A DNA stretch of 64,000 bases from Chitinispirillaceae bacterium (lineage in GTDB: Bacteria; Fibrobacterota; Chitinivibrionia; Chitinivibrionales; Chitinispirillaceae): assembly GCA_016929415.1 (NCBI GenBank), contig JAFGIW010000157.1, forward strand, positions 62,001 through 126,000, in the 5' to 3' direction. Every line of letters begins with the position of its first letter. Position 1 is the stretch's first letter. Of this stretch, positions 19,537 through 29,297 are shown piece after piece. Both the position numbers and the translations under genes were made by a program. Below the pieces are notes generated by a model. It did no database searches, was not told the origin of the DNA, and was given only the letters and a program-made list of their open reading frames with translations.

Positions 19537-22227
19537 ATGAGTCGAAAGTGTCGTCAGGTATTGTGGGCTATGCAGGGGATTATTCTCACTGCATTAGTAT
19601 CTCTGTTTTTTACGGTACCGGGAAACGTGAGTGCCGCCGCAGCGGCCACCATCGATGAAAAGCAGCCTTCCTCATTTCCGGGGGATATCGTCAGCGACTG
19701 GAAAGCTAAGGACGGTACCAATTATTCATCACTTATTTCAAGCATTAAAAATTCACTTCCTTCCAAGTACAAGGACAATGTCACCGGGTCGGGTGAGCAG
19801 GGATATCTTTCCGCATGCCACTGGCGTCGTGTCGCCCGCCTGTCGCCCTATGCGAAGGAACTGAAAAAAATGGTCTACGCCCGCCATCATGATATCGGTG
19901 GCGCAATTATCGGCTATACCGAAGACCTCAACGGTACGGGCAGAGGTTTTGGACCGTGGGGTATGTGTATGGGAAAGAGCAGTGATTATTCAAAAGGTAA
20001 TCAGGGCGGTACCGCCATTCACCTGCTTGAGTTTGATGATTATTATCCGAAACCGTCCGATATTATCGCCCCCAGCAAAGGGTGTGTGCGCGACCCTTGT
20101 CCGACCTATAAAGGAAACAAGCTCGTTTATGCATATTCCGAGGATAACAACGGGTACCATCTCTATGATATCGATCTTGCAACCAAAAAGACCCGCCAGT
20201 TGACCTTCGATCCGGAAGGTATCGAGATCTCCGACATGGAACCGTGCGTAACTCCGAGCGGTGATATTATTTTCTGCTCCTCGCGCTGTTTCCAGCATGT
20301 TGACTGCAATATCAATCTGGTCAGCAACCTTTTTATCTGCGATTGCGACGGAAAGTGGCTGCGCCGTATCAGTTACGACCAGGTCAACATTTTCAACCCC
20401 ACGATGATGGAAGACGGCACGGTAATGTACAACCGGTGGGAGTACAATGATAAAAATGTCGCCAATGTGATGGGTATTTTCACCATGAATCAGGACGGCA
20501 CCCGCCAGAATGAGTTTTTCGGCAACCAGTCAAGCACTCCGGCCACGTTCCAGATGGCTCGTGCGGTACCGGGCAACACCATGATGGCGGTATCGACCCT
20601 GGGTGGCCACATGGGTCCGCATGCGGGAGATATCTGCCTGGTTAATGCAGCAAAAGCACGAAATGGCACCGGCCCACTCACCATGATTTGTCCCAAGGGG
20701 CGGTCAGTTTCCGGTGGAGGCTTCAATATGACCGGGCCCGACGATTCGAAGAAGCTGTTCCAGAATCCGTATCCTCTCGATGAAACATGCATGCTGGTTT
20801 CCTATCGTAAAACCCGTTCCAGCAGATTTCAGGTTTTCTGGATGGATTTCGACGGCAATCGTGAACTGATTGCATCGGGCGGTTCTCAGTCGGTCAGTCA
20901 GCCCATTTCTTTGATGGAACGTGATATACCGATAGTTCCTACTTATCAGGCGGATTATTCGAAGAAAACCGGCGTATTATCGGTGGTTGATGTGTACTAC
21001 GGCGAAACGTCAGTCTCAGGAATGACCAAGGGAGAGGTTAAGAAAATCCGGGTAGTCGCGATGGAGTATCGCACCGACCCCGCACACGGCAACACCGGTT
21101 CGTCATCGTACCAGATGGGGCCGGTCGGACGTTTCGGCTGCTCTTGGGAAGCCAAGTGGATTTGCGGCGAGGTCGATGTGGAGGATGACGGGTCGGCGGC
21201 GTTTGAAGTTCCGGCGAGAACGCCGATTTTCCTCCAGTTGATCAACAAGGACGGCGTCTGCGTCCAGACGATGAGAAGCTGGATGACACTGCAGCCGGGT
21301 GAACGGTTCGACTGCATGGGTTGTCATGAAGACAAGAACGCGGCGCCGCTTGACAAGACGCCGAAGGCGATCCAACCGGTAGCGCTCAAGCCGTTTTTCG
21401 ATCTTCCGCAAGAGAAAGGGTCCTTCTATTTTCTTGATGTCATTCAGCCGATTCTCGACGCCAATTGCGTCAAGAGCGGATGCCACGATGATTCGCACTC
21501 CAAGCTCAAGCTGAAAAAGAATATCGTTGATGCCAGCACTCTCGGTAATGACGAAAAGAATGCATACCGAAAATGGTCGAAATCGTACTACAACCTTTCA
21601 GAGAAATCGTATTGCAACTACAACTGCATTTTCGGCGGCGCGGAAGGTATCAGGGCCAAATCAATCGGGTCTCCAAAGAGCAAGTTGATTACGCAGCTGC
21701 TTGGCGGGCATAAAAGCCTCTCGCTTAAAAACGGGGAGATAGACAAGCTCGCCGCGTGGATCGACCTCGGCGTTCCGCATTCGGGCACCTATACGGACGA
21801 CATGCCGTCGGATGTCCTTTCCAGTTATAATAAGCGCATGGAGAGGCGTGTGAAGGAAGAAGCTATCGAAGCGAAGAATATCCAGGAATTCATCGACGCG
21901 GGTGGCTACAATCAGAAGAAATATCGTGATTTGACGGCGGCGGTAATACCGGAAAAGCAGACGGTTACCCAAAAGGCGGTTTCGGTCGATGCGTTCAAGG
22001 TTCGCTTCCTGTCAACTGAACGTATGTTGTCGCTCAATCTGCCGTCTGAAGGAAAGATCAAGCTGCTCGATCTCATGGGACGCCAGATACTGTCCCGGAG
22101 TATTTCGCGCGACGCTTTCCTTGAGAGTGCGCAGCAGAATGTCAAGCTGAATATTCCCGCGGGGACCTATATCGTGAAGTTTGACGGTGTGAAGGTTACC
22201 GGAGAGGAAATGGTTTCGATTCTGTAA
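19537..22227 (+). CDS. secreted hydrazine-synthase-alpha-mid-like protein with PD40/propeller region, two haem-type motifs and C-terminal sorting domain
   Basis: MRSWMTLQPGERFDCMGCHED (CXXCH), ILDANCVKSGCHDD (CX4CH), propeller-like repeats, C-terminal KIKLLDLMGRQILSRS...NIPAGTYIVKFDG. Confidence 0.75.
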   Translation: MSRKCRQVLWAMQGIILTALVSLFFTVPGNVSAAAAATIDEKQPSSFPGDIVSDWKAKDGTNYSSLISSIKNSLPSKYKDNVTGSGEQGYLSACHWRRVARLSPYAKELKKMVYARHHDIGGAIIGYTEDLNGTGRGFGPWGMCMGKSSDYSKGNQGGTAIHLLEFDDYYPKPSDIIAPSKGCVRDPCPTYKGNKLVYAYSEDNNGYHLYDIDLATKKTRQLTFDPEGIEISDMEPCVTPSGDIIFCSSRCFQHVDCNINLVSNLFICDCDGKWLRRISYDQVNIFNPTMMEDGTVMYNRWEYNDKNVANVMGIFTMNQDGTRQNEFFGNQSSTPATFQMARAVPGNTMMAVSTLGGHMGPHAGDICLVNAAKARNGTGPLTMICPKGRSVSGGGFNMTGPDDSKKLFQNPYPLDETCMLVSYRKTRSSRFQVFWMDFDGNRELIASGGSQSVSQPISLMERDIPIVPTYQADYSKKTGVLSVVDVYYGETSVSGMTKGEVKKIRVVAMEYRTDPAHGNTGSSSYQMGPVGRFGCSWEAKWICGEVDVEDDGSAAFEVPARTPIFLQLINKDGVCVQTMRSWMTLQPGERFDCMGCHEDKNAAPLDKTPKAIQPVALKPFFDLPQEKGSFYFLDVIQPILDANCVKSGCHDDSHSKLKLKKNIVDASTLGNDEKNAYRKWSKSYYNLSEKSYCNYNCIFGGAEGIRAKSIGSPKSKLITQLLGGHKSLSLKNGEIDKLAAWIDLGVPHSGTYTDDMPSDVLSSYNKRMERRVKEEAIEAKNIQEFIDAGGYNQKKYRDLTAAVIPEKQTVTQKAVSVDAFKVRFLSTERMLSLNLPSEGKIKLLDLMGRQILSRSISRDAFLESAQQNVKLNIPAGTYIVKFDGVKVTGEEMVSIL

Positions 22228-22250
22228 AATTCGATAGCGCACTACCCTTT

Positions 22251-22284
22251 AAATGCCCGCAACAGCGTTGCGGGCATTTTTATT
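22251..22284 (+). terminator. Rho-independent terminator
   Basis: AAATGCCCGCAAC-AGC-GTTGCGGGCATTTTTATT, 13-bp stem with T tract, just after the 22227 stop. Confidence 0.9.
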
Positions 22285-22478
22285 ATCTACCGATCGCCAG
22301 GCGCACTTCAATCTTTCTTTGATATATCCCCTTTCCTTATTATTTTCCGGAATGAGCATGAAATTTGCTTAATCGAAATAGAGAGGCGGTTTTAATCGTC
22401 ATCGACCGAAATTCTGTTTCGTTATACACAAGGGCAGTGTTTGATATGTATAAGAATACACGGCTTGACATTGTTTCA

Positions 22479-22537
22479 ACCCCCCTCCCCCAAGTCCTTC
22501 CCCCGTTAACGTGGGAAGGGGTTTGGGGGATGGGTGG
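22479..22537 (+). repeat. imperfect inverted repeat overlapping the likely start of the TonB receptor gene
   Basis: CCCCCTCCCCCAAGTCCTTCCCC-cgttaacgt-GGGAAGGGGTTTGGGGGATGGG. Confidence 0.7.
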
Positions 22538-25391
22538 GAGAAAGAAAAAGAGGGCAAGAATTCATTGTCGTCGGCAAGTCCTCAAGGCCCTCTGCCTCCT
22601 GCTGCTTGTGACGGCACTGTCGCCCCTCCTGGCCACTCAGGATACCGGAGCTATTGCAGTCAAAGTGGAGATAGAGGCCGCCGATCAAGGTGTCTTTCGA
22701 CCTGATACGGGGCATGATACCGCTGCAGATGGGCATGATGACATGATGGCCGATTCCCCGCCTTCTCTTGAGAAAGAGCCGGTTCTTCGACAATTCGTCC
22801 CCATCGTCTATCCTGCGGAGCTCGCGAAACAAGGAATAGGCGGCGTTGTTCTTCTTGATTTGCTGGTAGATGAAGAGGGGAAGGTCGACAGTATCGGCGT
22901 CGTCCGCGGTCTTCACCCGTTAATTGATTCGGCGGTGGTTAAGGCGGCTTCCACCTTTTCTTTCGATCCGGCCGTCGCCGGGGGCGCACCGGTACCGGTA
23001 CTCCTTACCTATGAATACCGGGTCACCTTCGATGCGGTCATCGACAGCATTCAGGAGTATGTCAATTTTACCGGGAAAGTGCTCGAGCGCGGAACACGGG
23101 AACCGATCGCCGGGGCGGAAGTCATCGCAACCTTTCCCGATACAACGGCTGATGCATCATTACCGGTCATTTTCTTGCGTTACCTGGAAAAAATCGGAAG
23201 CTTTGACGGACAATCAAGGGAGGAATACTCGGTGATAACCGTCACCGATTCGCTCGGCCGGTTTCAATTCAAATCATTGCCGAACGGGACCTGCAGCGTC
23301 AGCATACCAATGATCGGGTATGAGTCATTTTCGGCTGACGAAGAACTCCGCAGAGGTGAGGTGCTCGACGTCCTCTACCGCCTGCAGCGCGTGAATTATT
23401 CCGAGTATGAAATAGTCGTTTACGGCAAGGAAGAGACGCGTGAGGTCGCACGACGGACGCTGTCGGTACAAGAGGTGCGTAAAATTCCCGGTTTCAGCGG
23501 CGATGCGGTTAAAGTAGTGCAGGCGCTTCCGGGAGTGGCGCGGCCCTCCTTCGGCGGGGGGGCGGTGGTCGTGCGCGGCGCGCCGACGTGGGATTCGAAA
23601 TTTTATCTCGACGGGATTGCTATTCCGCAGCTCTACCACTTCGGCGGCATCAAATCGACCTACAACAGCGATGCTTTACGATCGATCGATTTCTATCCGG
23701 GCGGTTTTTCCAGCCGTTTCGGCGGGGTGATCGCGGGGGTGATCGACCTTGAGGGCAGGAGTGGAAAAAGTGAGCGTCCGCACGGATTCGGCGATGTGAG
23801 TTTGCTTGACGCAACTGCTTTTCTTGAGTCTCCCGCAGGGAAAAAGGTATCGGTGCTTGCCAGCGCCCGCAGAAGCTATATCGGAGATCTTCTCGGTTTC
23901 GCTGTTGACAAATTATCGATCATCAAGCTGCCGGTAACGGTGGCACCGTTCTACTACGATTACCTTGTACGTACGGATGTCGCCATCAATAAGGATCAGA
24001 AGGCTTTTCTCACACTCTTCGGGTCGAAAGACGCGCTCGAACTCGTTGTTCCGTTTATGCGCAGCCGCGGCAACAAGGAGGTCAGCGAGCTGGCGGACCG
24101 TGTACGTCAGATGCAATTGTTTTCAATGGGCATTGCCGGGTGGGATATCGTGACGCGGACCGGATGGGAGAACCGCATGAGGGCTGCGGTTACTTACAGT
24201 GAAGGATACGGATCCGTTTTCGATTTCGCAAAGTTTAAGGCCTCTTCGTGGGAATATACGTTGCGTGATGAGGTATCCTATGCATTCAGCACGAAATTGA
24301 AATTGAATGCCGGAATCGACCTCTGGTGGCAGCAATTCACCTTAAAGGCGGATTTCCCGAATGTTGACAATACCATCTACAAACTGCCCAGGCTGACGAC
24401 TCCTTTCGGTTTGACCGGAGCATGGATCGATGCCGGGTACCGGCCGCTGCCGCGTTGGCTTATTGTTCCGGGGATTCGTTTTGATTGCTATCATGAGCTG
24501 CAGTATGACGGATCAATTGTCCCGGAGTTATGGGACTACCGGGGAAACCAATATCGCCGCGGAATATCAGGTGAGCCTTCCCTGCGCCTGTCGTCACGGT
24601 ATGAACTGACCGATAATAAGACGATCAAGTTTGCGCTCGGCACCTACAATCAGACGCCGCAGCCGCAGGGGTTCACCACCAGCGAAGCTCTCGGTAATCC
24701 GTACCTTCCCGCAACGAGGGCGCGTCATATCGTTGCAGGATACGAACATCGGTTTACCGATCTTATCTTTGCCGATCTGCAGGTTTACCATAATCAGCAG
24801 TGGGGGATTCCTGAGTTCGCATCCACCGCCGATATCTACGCCAACGATGGGGCTCCCAGCATACTTCCCGATGGCAAAGGAAGGATGTACGGGCTTGAGG
24901 TGCTGTTGCGGCATGACAACAGCGAACGGTTTTTCGGGTGGATCGCGTATACCCTTGCACGCAGCGAACGATATAACCGTACGGAAGGCCGATACGCCCT
25001 CTACAACCGTGATCAGACGCATAACCTGCAACTGGTCGCCAGTTATCGTTTCCCGAGACAATGGGAAGCGGGAACGCGTCTACGCTACATTTCGGGGAAT
25101 CCGTATACGCCGATTGTGGGAAGTATCTATCGGGCGGATAAGTTTTTTTTCGCTCCCGTCTACGGCAGGGATAATTCGCTGCGCAACGATCCGTTTTTTC
25201 AGATGGATGTGCGTGTCGATAAAAAATTTGTTTTCAACCGATGGATGTTTTCATTGTATCTGGATGTGCAGAATGTCCTCGTATTTCTTTATCAAAGTCC
25301 TGAGTTTACGGTATATAACTATGATTATACCGAACAGACGACGATATCAATGCCGTTTATTCCGTCGCTCGGCATGCGGGCCGAATTTTAG
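22530..25391 (+). CDS. TonB-dependent receptor with N-terminal TonB-C domain and carboxypeptidase regulatory-like domain
   Basis: Start at residue 56 of the listed ORF gives a good signal peptide (MGGRKKKRARIHCRRQVLKALCLLLLVTALSPLLA); TonB-C pattern (YPAELAKQGIGGVVLLDLLVDEEGKVDSIGVVRGLHPLIDSAVVKAASTFSFDPAVAGGAPV); plug (GDAVKVVQALPGVARPSFGGGAVVVRGAPTWDSKFYLDGI); barrel. Confidence 0.88.
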   Translation: MGGRKKKRARIHCRRQVLKALCLLLLVTALSPLLATQDTGAIAVKVEIEAADQGVFRPDTGHDTAADGHDDMMADSPPSLEKEPVLRQFVPIVYPAELAKQGIGGVVLLDLLVDEEGKVDSIGVVRGLHPLIDSAVVKAASTFSFDPAVAGGAPVPVLLTYEYRVTFDAVIDSIQEYVNFTGKVLERGTREPIAGAEVIATFPDTTADASLPVIFLRYLEKIGSFDGQSREEYSVITVTDSLGRFQFKSLPNGTCSVSIPMIGYESFSADEELRRGEVLDVLYRLQRVNYSEYEIVVYGKEETREVARRTLSVQEVRKIPGFSGDAVKVVQALPGVARPSFGGGAVVVRGAPTWDSKFYLDGIAIPQLYHFGGIKSTYNSDALRSIDFYPGGFSSRFGGVIAGVIDLEGRSGKSERPHGFGDVSLLDATAFLESPAGKKVSVLASARRSYIGDLLGFAVDKLSIIKLPVTVAPFYYDYLVRTDVAINKDQKAFLTLFGSKDALELVVPFMRSRGNKEVSELADRVRQMQLFSMGIAGWDIVTRTGWENRMRAAVTYSEGYGSVFDFAKFKASSWEYTLRDEVSYAFSTKLKLNAGIDLWWQQFTLKADFPNVDNTIYKLPRLTTPFGLTGAWIDAGYRPLPRWLIVPGIRFDCYHELQYDGSIVPELWDYRGNQYRRGISGEPSLRLSSRYELTDNKTIKFALGTYNQTPQPQGFTTSEALGNPYLPATRARHIVAGYEHRFTDLIFADLQVYHNQQWGIPEFASTADIYANDGAPSILPDGKGRMYGLEVLLRHDNSERFFGWIAYTLARSERYNRTEGRYALYNRDQTHNLQLVASYRFPRQWEAGTRLRYISGNPYTPIVGSIYRADKFFFAPVYGRDNSLRNDPFFQMDVRVDKKFVFNRWMFSLYLDVQNVLVFLYQSPEFTVYNYDYTEQTTISMPFIPSLGMRAEF

Positions 25392-25399
25392 GAGCGGGT

Positions 25400-26617
25400 A
25401 TGAAACAGTTGATAAGAATTCTTGCAGTAGTGATCGTTTTAACGGCCGGTTGCGGGGTGGAGTTCTCGACACGATTTGATCGTATCGAGGGGAACCGGGT
25501 GCGGACTCTCGCGTTCGTTTATGACAATCACGGTCTTGCCGAGGGGGCGCCCGGTGATTCAGTATGGTTTACCGCCTATTTTGCGGGAGAACCGGTGACA
25601 TCGATTGATTTTTCGATGACAACGTCGCTTATTATCAATCAATTCGGCAGGGATACCTTTGCCGATACCGTTTCCCTCGATCGCTATTTGGTCCCGGGAA
25701 CACGACAGGAGTTCTTCGGGGGAGAAACCGATTCGATACGCTTCCAGTTTGTCGTGCCTGCAAGCATAATCCGTGATGAGTTTGCCGAGGATGCGACCAT
25801 CGGCTCGCTGCTGCCGCCGGGTGTTGCCAGGACCGCGCTGCCGGAATCGGTACGGGAGATCAAATCGTCGGCCATTATTGATCTGATTGAGGAATTGTCC
25901 ACAGGGACGCTTCCGTCGGATTTTATGCAGCGATTTCAGGAACTGGAGCTTGATGGCAATGATGTTGCTTCCGGTGCTTCATTTCTGCCGATGCTGCTGC
26001 AGGTGTTGACCGTCAATATGAAGCTATTCGCAACAATAAACAACTCCTATCGTGTTGAATCGACCTTCTCGGTGCGTTACAACAGCCGTTTTGCGGCGTT
26101 CATGCCGTCAATTCCCGTCAACCACAATCCCGTGGTCGGCTGGATCAGGTGCTGCCGAATAAAGGGGGACAATCTCATTTTCAATCCTACGGCCGACAGC
26201 GCATTGATCGATACGATTTACGAACTTTACCCCGGCCGGGATACCATACAGGTTGATGTCGGATACCGCTATTTTCTTGTCGCCGACACTGCTCCGGTTA
26301 CGGTTGACTCATGTTTCAGCCTCACTGATTCCACGCTTGAGCGAGATGTTGAGGCATTCTCATATGAGTGGTTCTTTGAAAACAGCGATACCTCTGCCAC
26401 CATGCCTCTCGATTCACTCATCACCCTCGGTATCGATTTAAACGGGTTGTCCATTGAGCTGCTGCCGTCGGTCGATACCCGGCTTACACGATTCAACCTC
26501 TGGCTGGTAACCTATGACGATTTCTACGGTGAAAAGCTGCGGCCGGTCGGTTTCGAAGTGAAGTGTATCAAAGGGATATTCAGTTATTCTGATGCTTACA
26601 AGAAGCGTTACCTGTAG
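25400..26617 (+). CDS. lipoprotein of unknown function, paired with TonB receptor
   Basis: MKQLIRILAVVIVLTAGCGVEF lipobox; 9 nt after the receptor gene. Confidence 0.7.
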   Translation: MKQLIRILAVVIVLTAGCGVEFSTRFDRIEGNRVRTLAFVYDNHGLAEGAPGDSVWFTAYFAGEPVTSIDFSMTTSLIINQFGRDTFADTVSLDRYLVPGTRQEFFGGETDSIRFQFVVPASIIRDEFAEDATIGSLLPPGVARTALPESVREIKSSAIIDLIEELSTGTLPSDFMQRFQELELDGNDVASGASFLPMLLQVLTVNMKLFATINNSYRVESTFSVRYNSRFAAFMPSIPVNHNPVVGWIRCCRIKGDNLIFNPTADSALIDTIYELYPGRDTIQVDVGYRYFLVADTAPVTVDSCFSLTDSTLERDVEAFSYEWFFENSDTSATMPLDSLITLGIDLNGLSIELLPSVDTRLTRFNLWLVTYDDFYGEKLRPVGFEVKCIKGIFSYSDAYKKRYL

Positions 26618-26623
26618 AGCGCC

Positions 26624-27691
26624 TTACTTTTTATTCATAAATTCAGGGCCGCCCCATATACCCATGTCGTTGCGACTGCCGTCGCTGTCTTTGAAGCTCC
26701 CGGACGGGTCCCCGGCGTCGATGCAGGGGGAATACTTCGAAAGGCGGTACCGACCGTCGGGAGAGGGATTGCATGTTTCATTCGTCTTCTTTCGACCGGA
26801 TTGAAGTATTGCGGCAATCGTCGTGTCACGAACGAGGTGCTTTTCCGTTGGTAATGAGATGTCCTGTCGCCGGGCGGTGGAGTCTGCGATGGAGCCGCTG
26901 AATATGGGGTCACATCTCAGATTTTTGAAAACATCGATTGAGTCGCCGCGTTTATTTTTTTTGACCAGATGCCCCAGTTCCGGGTCGCATTCGAGAAAGT
27001 CACCATCGCTGTTGCCTGAAATGCAGTTGAAAGCACATGTCACCTTTACGAGCCCGTCACACCAGACGCCGATATTGCGGTTGAAAGCGATGATATTGTT
27101 CATGAAGCACGGATTGGCTCCGGTAACTCTGATTCCGGCGGCAGAATTGAACACGATTGCACAATTGTAGACGCGCGCCGATGTATTATCGGTACAACGG
27201 ATGCCGATGTGGTTGTGTTCGATGATGGAATTGCGAATGGGAGGGGAACACTGCATGAGGGAGATGCCGCAGTAAGCGCCGGTGATGTCGGCATGTGCGA
27301 TTTCGGTAAATTGCTCGTCTGCTTCATGAAGGATAATCCCGTACCATGCAGGGCTCGCGGTGCTGCCCGGATCGGGCGCGAAGGTGATCCGTTTTTCGCT
27401 TTTTCCGCAACATATCAGCGCGCCGTGAATTTTAATCGCTACGGTGTGTGAGTCAATATCGTCGTATTGCGTAACGGCAGTATCTTTTCCGGCGGATGCG
27501 CCGACGACCACACGTGTTCCCGCGGTTACGGTTAAACGGACATTCCTCGCAACGAGGAGGTCGGAAGTGAGGTAAAACGGCCCTTCCTCGGCATTCCAGC
27601 GGGTATCGCGGGTCAGAACGCCGCCCACCTCTTTCCCGGATGAGGTGAAAACGAGCAGACAGCAGATGATTGATGGCAATCGGTAATACAT
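26624..27691 (-). CDS. secreted right-handed beta-helix repeat protein
   Basis: Beta-helix pattern (IRNSIIEHNHIGIRCTDNTSARVYNCAIVFNSAAGIRVTG...NNIIAFNRNIGVWCDG). Confidence 0.75.
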   Translation of the reverse strand: MYYRLPSIICCLLVFTSSGKEVGGVLTRDTRWNAEEGPFYLTSDLLVARNVRLTVTAGTRVVVGASAGKDTAVTQYDDIDSHTVAIKIHGALICCGKSEKRITFAPDPGSTASPAWYGIILHEADEQFTEIAHADITGAYCGISLMQCSPPIRNSIIEHNHIGIRCTDNTSARVYNCAIVFNSAAGIRVTGANPCFMNNIIAFNRNIGVWCDGLVKVTCAFNCISGNSDGDFLECDPELGHLVKKNKRGDSIDVFKNLRCDPIFSGSIADSTARRQDISLPTEKHLVRDTTIAAILQSGRKKTNETCNPSPDGRYRLSKYSPCIDAGDPSGSFKDSDGSRNDMGIWGGPEFMNKK

Positions 27692-27693
27692 GG

Positions 27694-28638
27694 TCAACCG
27701 CACGGGTTCAGGGTGTTGTATTTACCGAACAGATAGATCCGTTTCCATCCGGTATGCTGTAGTTTGATGGTAAGGTCGCCCAACGGACGTCCGTTGCCCT
27801 CTTTTCTCTTATGCAGCAGGCTGCAGAGACCGGCGGCACTCAGTTGTTCTATGAAGTCAAGATACTCCGCATGGAGGTCATTGGTCTGAAGGAGATGATA
27901 GAACAGGTCGCCGTCAATGGCAGTCGCCGCTCCGTTGCTTTTCATGATCTCGGGATAGTTTTTAACGAGAATGGATGCCATCGTCACCGCCTTGTTGGAA
28001 AACTGTTCGACAGCTTCGTACTGGCTTCTGATAAGGAGGCTCAGGTATTCACAGTACTCCCTGATACGGTCGATGTCAACAGCGCGGACCTTGTTTTCAC
28101 TGATATCGATGAAGGCGTTTTTGTGGAGAAAGTCCAGCACGCGGATTACACTATCATAGGTAACGCCGAGCAACTGGATAAGATGGTGCTGCGTCGATCT
28201 GATATCGAGGCCGTTGTTGCCGGGATCAAACCGTTGAAAATAAAGACACAGGGTCATGATGACATGCGCGCCCTGATGTTCGTTTGAAGAAATCTGGAGA
28301 CGACGGTTCGCCTGGCGGATTTTCTGGCTGGCCATGCGAACGATTGACATGAACCAGGCGGGAGCCCCTCTGATTTTATTGTGGAAGGTCTCTGCATCGA
28401 TGATGATGACGGTACAATCTTCAAGGGCTTTTGCCGAGGCGCTGCGCGGTTTTCCATCAATGAGCGCCATCTCTCCGAGCACCGCCCCTTTCTCGAGAAC
28501 GGAAAGCTCTATTTCCTTGCCGCCGGCGGTTCGATACACTTTCATCTTTCCGGATTGTATAATATAAAGTTCGCGCGAGCGATCCTTTTCCCTGAAGAGG
28601 TGCATCCCTGATTTGATGGTCTTTTTAAAAGGTCTCAT
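27694..28638 (-). CDS. Crp/Fnr-like cyclic-nucleotide-binding regulator with C-terminal extension
   Basis: cNMP fold (GMHLFREKDRSRELYIIQSGKMKVYR...LGEMALIDGKPRSASAKALED) and a wHTH-like segment (STQHHLIQLLGVTYDSVIRVLDFLHKNAFID). Confidence 0.8.
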   Translation of the reverse strand: MRPFKKTIKSGMHLFREKDRSRELYIIQSGKMKVYRTAGGKEIELSVLEKGAVLGEMALIDGKPRSASAKALEDCTVIIIDAETFHNKIRGAPAWFMSIVRMASQKIRQANRRLQISSNEHQGAHVIMTLCLYFQRFDPGNNGLDIRSTQHHLIQLLGVTYDSVIRVLDFLHKNAFIDISENKVRAVDIDRIREYCEYLSLLIRSQYEAVEQFSNKAVTMASILVKNYPEIMKSNGAATAIDGDLFYHLLQTNDLHAEYLDFIEQLSAAGLCSLLHKRKEGNGRPLGDLTIKLQHTGWKRIYLFGKYNTLNPCG

Positions 28639-28878
28639 AGGGTAACGTGATCCGTCAGGGGAGCGTAGGCTTCCGAAGAATAATTGTACCTTTCAATCCG
28701 GTGAAAAGCAAGGCAAAGCACTGAGCCGGAGGACGTCGGTTGCGTGTGCCCGTCATCTGCTTCGTTGCTTGACGTAAAGCGGTAATGATGCTATACTTAT
28801 ATTCATCTGGATTCAAGCTGCCGGCGAACTTTTGCGGATCGGCAGTAAGGGCGGTTTTCCGCTTGGAGGGAAGGGTGT

Positions 28879-29016
28879 ATGCCTCATGTTTTCAAGCTCT
28901 TTCTCTGGAGTATCTGTCTGGCGTTTGTCGCCTTGGCGCTCAAACTGCTTTTCGACGAAGAGAGGGCTGTATCACCGGAAACGATGGTAAGTCGCATCAG
29001 AAACAGCGGTTTTTAA
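28879..29016 (+). CDS. small membrane protein, 45 aa (not in the ORF track)
   Basis: MPHVFKLFLWSICLAFVALALKLLFDEERAVSPETMVSRIRNSGF; GGAGGG RBS-like sequence 8 nt upstream; single hydrophobic segment. Confidence 0.45.
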   Translation: MPHVFKLFLWSICLAFVALALKLLFDEERAVSPETMVSRIRNSGF

Positions 29017-29179
29017 TTTGGTTTCAACCCGTTAATATCATCCATCGATTGCTGGATGTACCGGGGTTATTCCATGAGGGGCTAAAAAGGGGAGGGGAAG
29101 TATATTGTATTCACTCCACTTTCTCCTTTTCGAAAAATCCCCCACCGATGTATATTTTACCTGCCATTTATCGGTGTCA

Positions 29180-29262
29180 GCGGAAGTGGTGGAATGGTAG
29201 ACACGCTAGTTTCAGGAGCTAGTGGGTGTAAGCCTGTGGGGGTTCAAGTCCCCCCTTCCGCA
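29180..29262 (+). tRNA. tRNA-Leu, anticodon CAG
   Basis: Acceptor GCGGAAG/CTTCCGC, anticodon arm CTAGT-TTCAGGA-GCTAG, variable arm, T arm GGGGGTTCAAGTCCCCC; CCA not encoded. Confidence 0.96.
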
Positions 29263-29297
29263 TTGAGCTCACCTTAGAAGTACCTCAACATACCCGA

